From Caprella mutica (Eukaryota > Arthropoda > Malacostraca > Amphipoda > Caprellidae), in assembly GCA_947561585.1 (NCBI GenBank), contig CANNZV010002584.1:1-64000 (forward strand): a stretch of 64,000 bases of DNA, given 5' to 3'. Below are positions 22,761 to 33,705 of the stretch, piece by piece (within the stretch, counting starts at the first letter, position 1; every line of letters starts with the position of its first letter). A program made the translations under genes and the position numbers. The notes beneath the pieces were generated by a model. It made no database searches. It was not told the DNA's origin and saw only the letters and a list, made by a program, of their open reading frames with translations.

Positions 22761-23081
22761 TTCTTTGATTTCAAAAATAATTACTAGCTAGCCATGTAAA
22801 ATTTTGAAGTTATATATAATTATTTCAAATAAATTAACTAAACTTGTTCACATGACAATACAATTGCTAAGCAGATAAAGAAAAAAAAAGAGTTCAATAA
22901 ATATGTAGCAATCCACTAAAAATATTTTGATTAACTTTTCAACCTAGTTATTCCAAACAATAGTTATGAGAGATTTAAAGAACCAGCTAATTGTGAATGA
23001 AGTTCAAACTTGATGTCAACAGTGGCAGTCAAACACTAAAATTAAAATGCAAATCATTTATTATATACCAAGCAAATATAG

Positions 23082-23460
23082 TAGGGATGGGACAAAGTAT
23101 TGGTACTCTGTATGGGAAGTACCTATCAGCAATTTTTTTGCTACGGTACTCGGTACCAAAATTTCTTCTGGTAGCTATCGGTAGCTACTCTGTATTGGTA
23201 TAGGTAAAAAAGTGCCGATACCACTTGTATTAAAAATAGTTTATAACATAATTCATTATCTATTTCTTTATTACGATTAAATTTTTAAATTTAAATTGAT
23301 GTAGCTAAATATGATTAGCTACATATAGATAGGTAGCTAATTCTAATTTTCAAAATTGTAAAATTATTAATCTCATTTAAATAATCAGAGTATCTGCATC
23401 AGTATTGGTGAAAATCTAGGTATCGGTATTAGTGAAAATTTTGGTATCGTCCTATTCCTA
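23082..23460. mobile_element. Possible hAT-type MITE
   Basis: The ends TAGGGATGGGAC and (inverted) TAGGAATAGGAC are similar, and the interior is rich in GGTATCGGTA-type motifs repeated in both orientations. No convincing 8-bp target duplication is visible, so the boundaries are provisional. It lies in the large AUP1 intron. Confidence 0.5.
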
Positions 23461-23483
23461 ATACACAACTTGAAAGGCAAAGA

Positions 23484-23926
23484 GACACTAACATTGGCAC
23501 AAGGTGTGACAACAGACACTAACATTGGCACAGAGTGTGACAAGAGACACTAACATTGGCACAGAGTGTGACAAATGACACTAACATTGGCACAGAGTGT
23601 GACAAGAGACACTAACATTGGCACAGAGTGTGACAAGAGACACTAACATTGGCACAGAGTGTGAAAAGAGACACTAACATTGGCACAGGGTGTGACAAGA
23701 GACACTAACATTGGCACAGGGTGTGACAAGAGACACTAACATTGGCAAAGGGTGTGACAAGAGACACTAGCATTGGCAAAGTGTGTGACAAGAGACACTA
23801 GCATTGGCACAGAGTGTGACAAGAGACACTAACATTGGTACAGAGTGTGACAAGAGACACTAGCATTGGCAAAGGGTGTGACAAGAGACACTAACATTGG
23901 CACAGGGTGTGACAAGAGACACTAAC
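23484..23926 (-). repeat. 31-bp minisatellite made of a second AUP1 5' splice site
   Basis: About 14-15 units of 31 bp follow the exon at 23,927-24,122. On the gene strand each reads TCACACCCTGTGCCAAT|GTT then AGTGTCTCTTG: exon end, donor and first intron bases. The true junction is GCCAAG|GTTAGT; in the array copies the last exonic base is T rather than G, weakening every extra donor. Units vary at CACCCTG/CACTCTG and at CAAT/CTAGT positions. Extension by one unit runs into a stop. Confidence 0.92.
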
Positions 23927-24122
23927 CTTGGCACAGGGTGTGACAAGTGACAGAGCGAAGTGGTCAAAGGGAGTGATGTGATTGGAGATGATGGCATGGC
24001 GTCCGTCAGCACTCTCATCACTGCTATAATGTTCTTTAGAATCCTCAACTAAAGGAGGTGGAGGGGGATTCTTCTCCCTCACAACTAGTCCTAAAACTCC
24101 ACACAGGCACCTAAGTATTGCT
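23927..24122 (-). CDS. AUP1: AUP1 coding exon: NHxTPFDH acyltransferase-like motif
   Basis: Acceptor TTTCTTTGCAG and donor CCAAG|GTTAGT bound a 196-nt exon. It completes a split arginine codon and encodes AILRCLCGVLGLVVREKN, a proline-rich and acidic insert, then HAIISNHITPFDHFALSLVT. The vertebrate counterpart is RTMCAVLGLVARQ...VLISNHVTPFDH. The NHxTPFDH block is the AUP1 version of the acyltransferase NH(x4)D motif. This block is one of the most diagnostic in the protein. Confidence 0.94.
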
Positions 24123-24229
24123 CTGCAAAGAAATAGAACCATGAATATATTAATTCTATCTATATTCTTCATAAATTAAAACATTAAATAATTTAAAGAT
24201 CTTTCAATCATTCAATTTAATGACATTAC

Positions 24230-24370
24230 CTGGTGGTTGCTGAACGCTCTGGTAAAATTCTAACTGCAACAATAAACTGCACTGATATGAAGAGACGAAT
24301 TATCATCAGTAAAATACCAATAGGAGTGTACAGCAACAGAAGAAGTAGCTGTAGGACATTGCCATCCAAT
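24230..24370 (-). CDS. AUP1: AUP1 coding exon: membrane hairpin
   Basis: Acceptor TTTCTACACAG and donor CACCAG|GTAATG bound 141 nt. They encode LDGNVLQLLLLLLYTPIG then ILLMIIRLFISVQFIVAVRI, a long hydrophobic stretch aligning with the vertebrate LPGDCFLLLVLLLYAPVGFC. That segment is the hairpin that anchors AUP1 in the ER and lipid-droplet monolayer. One base completes a codon from an upstream exon that I could not find in the window; a long transposon nest starts 64 bp further right. Confidence 0.9.
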
Positions 24371-24563
24371 CTGTGTAGAAATTATACAATTAGGTAGCTG
24401 AAGAATTAGTGTATACACTCTCAATCTCATATACAGGGTGGTGCAAAAAAAAAAAGGAAACCCATTTTCAAATTAGTTTGTTTTACAAACTATCAAAGCT
24501 AAAAAATTCTAAAATGACAGTTATATTTGTTTACTTTCTGTATCTATCTTGATAATCTGTTTA

Positions 24564-25262
24564 CCGGTTGTACACAAACAACACCCACACACAGAAACAC
24601 GAGTCCTACCTCTCACCTCACACATGGACATGAGGGGCACACATTTTTACACTAGACCCCTCACATCCCCTACACTACATGCAAACTGAGAGGAGGACAC
24701 CACGCACACTACACATCACCCCCTCCACACACTACAGACACCTCTACACCACTCTCCCTCCCACACCCGACAACACTTCTCTTCACAAACACATACACAC
24801 CACTTTCACACAAAGAGCTCTAGCTTCCTCCCTCCCTAACAAACTCCTTGGGTCTAAGCCTCCTGCCATCGACCCTAGTGAGTCGGCCATGTCTCGTCGT
24901 GATAGGGTCACCCTATCACGTCTGAGATGTGGCCACCATCCTTCTCTTCCTTACTACATGCACAGGATTGGGAGATCGGACTCTGATCGGTGCGACTTCT
25001 GCCAAGCCGACCAGGGCACGATCTCTCACATTCTCACACAATGTCCATCACTACACCAACACAGGACTACACACAACATTCACTCACTGGAGCACCTTTG
25101 GACCCATCCTCAGGCAGTTATTAACTTCTTGAGTGATGCGGGTTTCCCTTAGGCCCACACACTCCCACACAGTGCCTCGGGTGGCTGAATCCCGGGGCGC
25201 CCCTGGCCGCCCCTCTGTTCCGGCGAGGATGTTGGGGAGGTTAATCAACAACAACAACAACA
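24564..25262 (+). mobile_element. 5'-truncated non-LTR retrotransposon inside the TA element
   Basis: A plus-strand fragment interrupts the left arm of the 24,434 element: the arm reads ATCTTGATAATCTGTTTA to the left and resumes with AATCAAACATCCTG to the right. It ends in a CAA-repeat tail (25,247-25,262). Its GC content is higher than its surroundings. It contains the C-terminal part of an ORF2 only. Confidence 0.8.
24679..25152 (+). pseudogene. Non-LTR ORF2 C-terminal zinc-finger part
   Basis: 157 codons from an internal ATG to TAG. The region SRRDRVTLSRLRCGHHPSLP is followed by YYMHRIGRSDSDRCDFCQAD and HILTQCPSLHQH: the Cys-His end found after the reverse transcriptase of many non-LTR elements (LARLRxGHHP...CxxC...HxxxxC). 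The reverse transcriptase itself is missing through 5' truncation. The remaining frame is uninterrupted. Confidence 0.8.
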
Positions 25263-25843
25263 AAAATCAAACATCCTGTAGCAAATTAAAAAAATGGAAA
25301 TAAAAAAGGCTTGCGCAAGAACGAAATAGACAAAAAAATTCATAAGTATAATTCATTGTAAATGATGTAAAAACATTGAATTCTACTGTTTTTTGTAACA
25401 AATTTGAGAATATTTTTGTATTTAAAACCATACTGACAAATGTTAATAAGCTAAAAACTGAAGAAACCACTTACAATTTGAAAAAAAGTGATCATGTCGC
25501 AGGTAAAAGAATGAATTCCTTAATATTGTTCATGAACAGCATATTGAAAATCCAATAACATCAATCAGAAGGAATTGATAAGATATCACTAAACACACAA
25601 TCACATTTCATTGAATTGTCAACCACGATTTTAGATATCATCCTTTTAAGATGCATGTAAGGCTCGGACTCTTATTAACCACACCGTCTAAATTTTGCAA
25701 AATGGTTTCTGTAAAGAAATGCACATTTTGTAGAAGAGTCAAGACATCGTTATTGGTGATGAAGATGCATTTCCATGAATGAAAGAGTCAATAACCAAAA
25801 CGTTAATTGAATGCATAAATAGTAAGATTTAGTTTTTACTACT
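25263..25843. other. Left body of the TA-flanked element
   Basis: Continuation of the inverted arm to about 25,350 and then AT-rich interior, ending at the CTACT target duplication of the LTR element. Short frames here (60-67 codons) show no family resemblance. Confidence 0.55.
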
Positions 25844-26028
25844 TGTAAAAAGCTCGTATTGTAGGTTGATTAATAGTCGATTTCCAAAACAATATAATAA
25901 TAATCCTAACGAAATCATTCCTTTTAAACAAAGCCGTATACAAGATACTCAAGCTACAGTTCAAAATAATAATAATAGTACTATTTTTGTTACATCTCCT
26001 TCTTTCTACTCTGAACAATACTAATAAC

Positions 26029-27072
26029 TAGAGCCCGGACTTTTAGGACCTATAAAATAGGCATTTTAGGACCTAAAAAATGGCATTTTAGGACATAAAA
26101 AAGGGCATTTTAGGACCTAAAAAATGGCATTTTAGGACCTATCAAGGCATTATAAGACCTAAATATAGCATTTTAGGACTTATGCATACACTTTTAGGAT
26201 TAATAAATAGGTATTTACAACAAAGAAATCAGCATTTTGAAATATAAAATTGACAGTTTTTAGTCCGTTTGAATGAAAAAATGGTGAAAACAAATAAACA
26301 ATTCATCCCTTAAAAATTCAATGAATCTAGTTTATAGTATATTTATTCAAATTTAACCTAAAAGTATTATAAAAAATGGTTAGGTAAATTGAAATTCATG
26401 AAATGAAACTAATTCCAATATTAAATTCGAAATTTGTATTTATAGCAAACCCTCGTAGTAGACAACCTCAGATTAAACAAATCATACATTAGATAATTTA
26501 TAATTAGACCAATTAAGATACTCTGAAACTGTTGTACAGCAAAAACCACTTACAAGACAAAACACAATTTTTGTCGCCTGGCAATTTTTCTATTGTAAAT
26601 ATCACAAATATCCCTAGGTTCTACATATCTCTCTCTTTGAATAGTTTATTATTCACTATTTTGTGCATGGTAGAGTCTGTGCTAAAAAATTGATGCAAAG
26701 AATCACAGAAAACTAGATACAGTCGCGACTATGCTAATTCTTGAAGTGATATAAGTAGTTTATTTGTATAATAATTCAGACAGATTTTGATTGAATTATA
26801 ACGTTCTATAAACTTGTCAAAATAACCCATCAGCTTTACTGACTTGCCAAATTATATAATAATATAAAAAGCCCAAAATAAGACTTCACATCATTTTAGG
26901 AGTTTATGATATTTTAGGACATTATGGCATTTTAAGGACTTTATGGCATTAATTGACTTTATTGCATTTATTGATTTTATGGCATTTTAAGGACTTTATG
27001 GCATTAATTGACTTTATTGCATTTATTGATTTTATGGCATTTTAGGACTTTATGGCATTTGTCCAGACTCTA
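26029..27072. mobile_element. hAT-like non-autonomous element inside the LTR element
   Basis: Termini TAGAGCCCGGAC and (inverted) TAGAGTCTGGAC are flanked by the 8-bp duplication CTAATAAC (26,021-26,028 and 27,073-27,080), the size typical of hAT transposons. Near each end are many copies of a GCATTTTAGGACCTAAAAA-type motif, direct at left and inverted at right. These are probable subterminal transposase-binding repeats. No transposase is encoded. Confidence 0.88.
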
Positions 27073-27096
27073 CTAATAACTAAATAATAAATATAT

Positions 27097-28330
27097 TTAT
27101 TCTTTGTAGTTCTTAGGTTGCATAGCTCCTGTTTGTAACCGTGTACTCCGTTTAGGTTGAACGAACATAGAAGAATTATTGGCTGTTGTTGTAGATTTAT
27201 GTCCGTTTCGGTTGAGAACTATGGTTTTATCATAAATATCAGAATTTCTCTTTTCGTTATTTGTTTCTTCAATATTTATATTTTTGCTTCTTGTTGTCAT
27301 TTCATCGGTCCATTTTTCATTTGTTCCTTATGTAGAGTCGTCCATTTTCTAGTAAGATTTTGTACTGTCTTATTCCTAATCTTTCAATACATTTACCCTT
27401 CTTCCATATTTTATCTCCTAAAATAACTGGTTCAATTCTTACCACTTGTCCGACTTCTAATGGTATCAAATCCTTAGCGTTCTTGTTGTAATACAGTTTC
27501 TGTTTGTATTTTCATTTCTTCTTGGGTTTTGTTATCTTTTAGTTGCAAATTTTGTTCTTTTATTGGTAATAAAGATTTAGTTTTTCTATTCATTAATTTT
27601 TCTGTTGGAGAAGTAGAATATCCTTCAGTTTGGGTATTTCTCCAAACCACTAACACCAAATGAAAGTCATCACCAGAGTCCAAACATCTTTGTAAGATTC
27701 TCTTGGCAGTTTTAACAGAATTTTCTGCCTTTCCATTAGATTGATGATGATATGGTGAAGACATTTTGTGATTAAATTCCCATTTTTGTGCAAATTCTTT
27801 AAATTAAGCAGACGTGAACTGTGTTCCTTGATCAGATATGACAGTTCCTGGTATTCCATATAGCAAAATGTGCTTTACAGTGAGTTATTATTTGCTTGCT
27901 GGATATGTTGATTAGCTTATTTAACTCAAAATAGTTAGAAAAATAATCACTGATGATTAAAAAATTCTTATTGTACCATTGAAATATATCCATTCCATTT
28001 TTCTCCCATGGTCTTGTTGGTAGCTCATCTTGAATTATGGTTTCTTTTTATAATTATTACATATTTCACAATTCTCTACCATGGTTTTTATTTCATTTCT
28101 TATATTAGGACAAAAAACAGTAGCTATCCTTTGATCTTCTAACATTGCTTTCAATTCCCGAGTGGTCAAGGTGAATTCTTTTTAGTGCTTCAGGTCGTAA
28201 CTCTTATGGAACAATCAATTGTTGTCCTTTATATAATACATCGTTTTCATAGCTTAATTCGTCTCTGCAATTGAAATAAGATTTAACGTCACTTTCAATA
28301 ATATTTCTGTCTGATGGCCAGCCATATTGA
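27097..28330 (-). pseudogene. Integrase region of the Ty3-type element, broken
   Basis: The integrase core end is visible at 27,764-27,474 (SSPYHHQSNGKAENSVKTAK, with the catalytic glutamate context). The preceding part (27,859-27,650) is shifted. The zinc-binding HHCC start and the first catalytic aspartates are scattered over frameshifted sequence between about 28,330 and 27,860. A basic C-terminal tail (27,300-27,097, FVQPKRSTRLQTG) ends pol. Confidence 0.7.
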
Positions 28331-28353
28331 ATATAACGTTTCAATATTTGTAA

Positions 28354-30210
28354 TCATTTATCTTGCATAGTTTTCTCACGGATTTGTTCAATAAATTTAT
28401 GTTTTATTAAATGATCTTCACTTAATTTAATTTGTTGAATTTCATTGTTTAAGTTCCAAACTTGATCTTGCATATCCGTTGTATTGACTTCTTCATTGTT
28501 TAGATTATCTCTAATTTTTTTAGTATCTCTGCTCAACGTGTCTGCGATAAGCATAAGTTTGCCCGGTACATACACAGGCTACACATTATACGGTTGTAAG
28601 TACAGCATAATTCTTTGCAAACGCTTGGGTGCTTTAGTGAGCAGTTTCTTGAAGATACTTTCCAAAGGTTTGTGGTCAGTTTGAACTGTAATTTCTCTTC
28701 CAAATATATATTGCTCAAAATGTTGACAACCGAATAGAATTGACAACGCTTCCTTTTCTATTTGGGCGTAATTCTGTTCTGTAGGAGTTAAGGCTCTAGA
28801 TCCGAAGGCAACAGGCTGTCCTTTTTGAAGCAGTACTGTTCCTAATCCTGCCATTGAGGCATCACACTGAAGTGTAATCTCTTCATCGACATCGTAATAT
28901 CGTAGTATTGGGCTTGAACTAACCATTTTCTTAATTTGTTGATACATTTTCGCATGATGATCCGTCCAAACCCATTGTTGTCTTTTATGTTCTAACTTTC
29001 GTAGAGATTCTGTATATTTGGATATACATGGAAGAAATTTTGAAACGTAACTGATCATACCTAGAAATCTTTTTAATTGAGTTACATTTTCTGGTGTAGG
29101 GATGTTCAGAATGGTGTCTATTTTCTTTGGATCAGGCTTAATACCATCTTCTGAGATCACATGTCCTATGTTTTTTGACTCTTTAAGTCTTAGTATCATT
29201 TTATCTTTGTTCAATTTAATGGACCTTTCTCAACATCTATCAAGCAGTGCTTTTAAGTTTTGTTCATGATTTATTCTTACTTCTTTTTCATTTTCACCAT
29301 CGCCATATATCAGAATGTCATCTGCTACCACTGCAATACCATTTAAACCTTCTAATTCTTCACTCATACGTCTTTGGTATTCTTCAGGAGCAGAAGATAT
29401 ACCGAATGGCATGACTGTCCAGTGATAACGACCATATGGAGTGTTAAAGCAAGTTAGGAAACTAGATTTTTCAGAAAGGCGAATCTGCCAAAAACCATTC
29501 TTGGCATCTAATAGAGAAAATATCTTTGCTTTATTCAATTTGGGTAAAATTTGTTCAAATGTGGGCATTGGATAATGGGGCCTCTTTATGGCTTTATTCA
29601 AATCAGAAGGGTCGAGACAAATTCTCAAATCACCATTTGGCTTTTTAACTGTGACCATACTTGATACCCAATCTGTTGGCTGATCTACTTTAATTAGAAC
29701 TCCTTTTTCTTCCAGATTATCTAAAGTATCTTTCAGTTGTTTTTGTAACGAAAATGGTACACATCGAGGAGCATGGATGCAAGGTGTTATTGATTCGTCT
29801 AACTTGATATCATATTCATTTCCAAGCTGACCCAATCCTTCAAATAAATCATTATAATTATCAATATTTACCTCTGCCGCTCCATATTCATTCACTGTTA
29901 ACACATCATTGTCAATTATTCTCAAAAATCCACATTCTTCGCTTGAAGAACATCCTAATATAGTATCTAGGTTTTCTTCCACAACAACAAATTGAATTTT
30001 GTGATTTTTTCCTTTTCTAAAACATTCTAGAGTAATATTTCCCAATGATTTGATAATACCTCCATTGCATATTCTCAAATTTGATTTACTCTTCATTATT
30101 TTAAATGAATTTCTTTTACGATATATTTTCTTGATTGTTCTCATACTAATAACATTGCATGTGGCACCACTATCTATTTGCATTTTCACTGGAACATTAT
30201 TTATTTCCAC
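28354..30210 (-). pseudogene. Pol of the Ty3-type element: protease, RT, RNase H with two stops
   Basis: The frame 30,210-29,230 holds the protease motif IDSGATCNV and reverse transcriptase motifs WVSSMVTVKKPNGDLRICLD, LLDAKNGFWQI and VADDILIYG. An in-frame TGA at 29,230 splits it from 29,214-28,579. That frame carries the thumb and RNase H (QCDASMAGLGTVL, EKEALSILFG, TDHKP). A TAG just before 28,575 separates the tail with ADTLSR. One reading frame is preserved apart from these stops. Confidence 0.88.
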
Positions 30211-30234
30211 AGTAATAAATGCTTTCTTCTTATA

Positions 30235-31050
30235 CTATTTATTGATTACTTCACTTACATTTTCATCATATTCTGAATCCGATGCATTCTGCGATTCACT
30301 TTCCTCGGATTTAACTTGTTTCGCAAAATTATTTTTCTTGAAATTAAGTTTCTTTTGTACAGAACATTGTTTCTGAAAATGATTGAATTTACCGCATGAT
30401 TGGCATTGCTTACCATATGCCGGACAATTAAATTTCTTGTGTTTATGTCCACACTTAAAACACAAATAACTGTTATTAGATTTCTTGAAAATGTTCACAT
30501 CATTTATTTCAGTACAGCTTGGTTCTTCCACAGTTTTATTAAACTGTTTAGCTGTTAGTTCAAAATTTTTAACAAGACTAACTGCTTTGTCAAAAGTTAG
30601 TTTTTTACTGTCAATCTGTGCCTGGTCGAGGAGCTTTTCTTGTAATTTCTTACTTTTAATATTTAACACAAATTGATCTCTGAGTGCTTCTTGGGGGTCT
30701 TTATACTCGCAAGTTGATACAAGTGTACGTAATGAATTTACAAATTCATCACAATTTTCTTCAGCTTTTTGTTTTCTCTGCAGAAATTTCATTCTTTCTG
30801 CCACGATATTAGTCTTATCAGACAGGTCTTCATCAAACTTTTTGATTATATCATCAATATTATCACTTTCTTTCCATATGAATCTATTGTAACGGAGAAA
30901 TGTAGCTATTCTTATTTTCTGGTCCTTTTCATTCACTCCTGAAGCAATCTCATAATTAGTCCACTGTTGCTTAAAGTCTTTCCACGATAAGCTGATGCTG
31001 GTTGAGTTCTTCAGACTGAAGCTTTGAGGAGGTTGCAGAATTGTAGCCAT
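30235..31050 (-). CDS. Gag of the Ty3-type element
   Basis: 271 residues, intact. It starts MATILQPPQSFSLKNSTSIS 42 bp inside the 5' LTR. A WKDFKQQWTNYEIASGV capsid segment occurs near residues 23-39. Two CCHC zinc knuckles follow near residues 197-231 (CFKCGHKHKKFNC and CQSCGKFNHFQKQC). It ends in an acidic tail just before pol. Structural protein of the retrotransposon particle. Confidence 0.9.
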   Translation of the reverse strand: MATILQPPQSFSLKNSTSISLSWKDFKQQWTNYEIASGVNEKDQKIRIATFLRYNRFIWKESDNIDDIIKKFDEDLSDKTNIVAERMKFLQRKQKAEENCDEFVNSLRTLVSTCEYKDPQEALRDQFVLNIKSKKLQEKLLDQAQIDSKKLTFDKAVSLVKNFELTAKQFNKTVEEPSCTEINDVNIFKKSNNSYLCFKCGHKHKKFNCPAYGKQCQSCGKFNHFQKQCSVQKKLNFKKNNFAKQVKSEESESQNASDSEYDENVSEVINK

Positions 31051-31499
31051 TTTTTTCTTTTAAACACTTGCGATTTAAAACACTGACACCATGTAAAAAG
31101 CTCGTATTTGTTGGTTGATTAATAGTCTATTTCCAAAACAATATAATAATAATCCTAACAAAATCATTCCTTTTAAACAAAGCCATATACAAGATACTCA
31201 AACTACAATTCCAAATAATAATAATAGTACTAATTTCGTTACACTACTACCATATGTAAATAAGATATACCAATTATGAACTTTTTTGTGTTCTTCGTCC
31301 TCACGCAAGCCCTTTTTTATTTCCATTTTTTAATCCGCTGCAGGATGTTAAATTTTCGTCGTAACTTTTAACAGATCATCAAGATAGATGCAAAAAAAGT
31401 GAAAGAATAAAGCTGTGTTTTTAGAAAATTTCTAGCTTTGATAGTTTGTAAAATAAATCAGTTTGAAAATGGGTTTCCTTCTTTTTGCACCACCCTGTA

Positions 31500-32055
31500 T
31501 AGTTACAGCTTTTCCTTAAATAATTACAGATCATTTTAAATTAAAACAGATAGCGTCAGACCGGGTGGCCTTGCGCACCTCAACATTCCGGGTGAAGTTG
31601 CGCATCGGTAATTGACGGCGAATGCGAGGATATAATTCAAATCTGACAACACCATTGGAAAGAGCAGCTCTTAAACTCCCTAGTCCATAAATATCACGAA
31701 AATCGTAAGAGATTAAGTATAGATACTTAGGGTTCAAACAGAAATCTATGTTTTTATAGCAAAATAATTATTTTGGACTAGAATCGAATCTCCGCGAACT
31801 ATGCTGTAGTGTTGATAATTATGCTCAAATTTGATTGCAATTTATATAGGAGTCGCATAATTCACTGCAGATTAACGTCATGTAAGATGATTTTAATAAT
31901 AATTAAAAATTATTGAGATATAACCAATATACTAGATGCGCAAGAACACCCGGGGAATATTTTAATTCATGGGTGGACTTGCGCACATTTATTAGTAAAG
32001 TTAAAGAGCTCTTTTTCATTAATAATACTGTGATATTCATCCACGATACTCCACT
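31500..32055. other. Unassigned DNA with weak inverted similarity
   Basis: Two GC-richer patches near 31,555-31,625 and 31,930-31,995 carry similar GATGCGCAA..CACCCGG..AAT motifs in opposite orientation, suggesting an old foldback element. A 68-codon minus frame at 31,531-31,737 covers one patch; I do not recognise it. Confidence 0.35.
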
Positions 32056-32572
32056 ATCACGGCAATTGCACAGCAGCCTCACGGCAATTGCACAGCAGCC
32101 TCACGGCAATTGCACAGCAGCCTCACGGCAATTGCACAGCAGCCTCACGGCAATTGCACAGCAGCCTCACGGCAATTGCACAGCAGACTCACGGCAATTG
32201 CACAGCAGACTCACGGCAATTGCACAGCAGACTCACGGCAATTGCACAGCAGACTCACGGCATTTGCACAGCAGACTCACGGCATTTGCACAGCAGACTC
32301 ACGGCATTTGCACAGCAGACTCACGGCATTTGCACAGCAGACTCACGGCATTTGCACAGCAGACTCACGGCATTTGCACAGCAGACTCACGGCATTTGCA
32401 CAGCAGACTCACGGCATTTGCACAGCAGACTCACGGCATTTGCACAGCAGACTCACGGCATTTGCACAGCAGACTCACGGCATTTGCACAGCAGACTCAC
32501 GGCATTTGTACAGCAGACTCACGGCATTTGCAAAGCAGCCTCACGTTAATTGCACAGCATCCTCACGTTAAT
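32056..32572. repeat. 22-bp minisatellite, about 23 copies
   Basis: Units CACGGCAATTGCACAGCAGC + CT give way in steps to variants with CAGCAGACT and then CATTTGCACAGC. All three plus frames stay open for 153-240 codons because the unit has no stop in any frame. The right end turns into CACGTTAATTGCACAGCAT and closes with a hairpin (AGCATCCTCAC / GTGAGGATGCT, 32,563-32,584). Confidence 0.93.
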
Positions 32573-32589
32573 TGTGAGGATGCTGTCTC

Positions 32590-33120
32590 CAAAATGACCA
32601 AATTTCTTCAAAATGTCTCCAATAATAACATGTAAACATAGGAATGAATTAGAAAATAGTCACCAAGATATAATTATTATTATTTAATTCTTATCTCAAT
32701 TATTCATGGTACCAATTATTAATCAAAATAGTTGAATAAAAATTATTATATTTTCATTTCTGACGTGACCAAAAATTAATTGTAGATCCAATCAATAACT
32801 TGGATCAAACTTAGTATACCCAACTACCAAATATATCTCATAGACATAGAGCATTCAACTGCTGTTTGTTCAATGTAACACAATAATTATAGAAATATAT
32901 GATAATAAATATATGTATCTAGTGGAATAAGTATGATCACTACAGTTTTCACTAGTTAGATTAATTATTACGTAATGCTTTTATTGTGACATTCGGAATT
33001 TACTTCAAAAGTAGCAGCTTCAAGGTAGAATATTAGATGAACTATTCAAGCTACCAATAAAATTTGTTAACTTTTGCATCATATTACCTGTCTAATTAGG
33101 AACCGTGGTACCAACTATAT
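32590..33120. other. AT-rich stretch, no feature seen
   Basis: Unique AT-rich DNA with no visible gene or repeat. Confidence 0.45.
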
Positions 33121-33705
33121 AGAGAGATTCGTACTGCCAGTCTGCAGAATATGGGACATTTTTAACATTTTCTGTGCAAACAATCTTTAATTTCTTTCTA
33201 TATTTACATGTATTTTACTGAGAACAGAAGCAAAAATAGAGGACTTCTAGGAGAACAGTTTACCAGTTCCTGCAGTCTGGATTCGTAGGTGCTAAATATA
33301 TATAACTCATTGATATTATTATAATGCGAAATCACGGTATCTATTCAAGACATTGGGTAGCGATTACGAGCGAGCAGAAATGAGTATAAGATGGTTAAAT
33401 ATGATATCATTTGGATCAAAAATATACCTAAATTACATAACTAGGGTTATTTCTCAATTAAGTTGTAATACGAAATCACGCACTAAAATTACTTTAGTCT
33501 CTCCTCAAAGTTTTTCTATGAAATATCTTATAAAGAAAACTAATTTCAGCATAGACTCTTGTAAAATGTCTGTCTATGTTTCATAAGTTTTATAGCGATT
33601 ATGGGACGAAACGAGTGTAGAATGGTTAATTAAGACTATATATCGACCAAATGTATAACTAAATTATATGAATACTAAATAGGGATATTTCTCAATAAAA
33701 CAACT

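Larger units (their letters stand above)
25844..31243 (-). mobile_element. Ty3-type LTR retrotransposon, minus strand
   Basis: LTRs at 25,844-25,994 and 31,092-31,243 (about 151 bp) start TGTAAAAAGCTCG and end GTTACA. They are flanked by the 5-bp duplication CTACT (25,839-25,843 and 31,244-31,248). A purine tract (AGAAAGAAGGAGA on the element strand) adjoins the 3' LTR, and TGGTGTCAGTG follows the 5' LTR as likely primer-binding site. The interior reads gag, protease, reverse transcriptase, RNase H, integrase. A hAT-like element lies between pol and the 3' LTR. Several stops make it inactive. Confidence 0.92.
24434..31497. mobile_element. TA-flanked inverted-repeat DNA element, split by nested insertions
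   Basis: Termini CAGGGTGGTGCAAAAA and its complement are flanked by TA at 24,432-24,433 and 31,498-31,499. The arms are alike for over 200 bp once insertions are removed: blocks such as GGAAACCCATTTTCAAA, TTACAAACTATCAAAGCTA, ATCTATCTTGAT and ATGGAAATAAAAAAGG occur at both ends in inverted order. This suits a Tc1/mariner-type non-autonomous element. Only about 950 bp belongs to it; the rest is the non-LTR fragment at 24,564 and the LTR element at 25,844. No transposase is visible. Confidence 0.85.

Noticed and set aside
31531..31737. 68-codon minus-strand frame as the missing AUP1 first exon
   Set aside because: No donor in the right phase was found, and the residues do not resemble the AUP1 N-terminus; the patch has an inverted partner and is more likely an old mobile element.
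32056..32572. CRISPR-like array
   Set aside because: Direct repeats are contiguous without unique spacers, and the DNA is from an animal. The same applies to all other arrays in the window.
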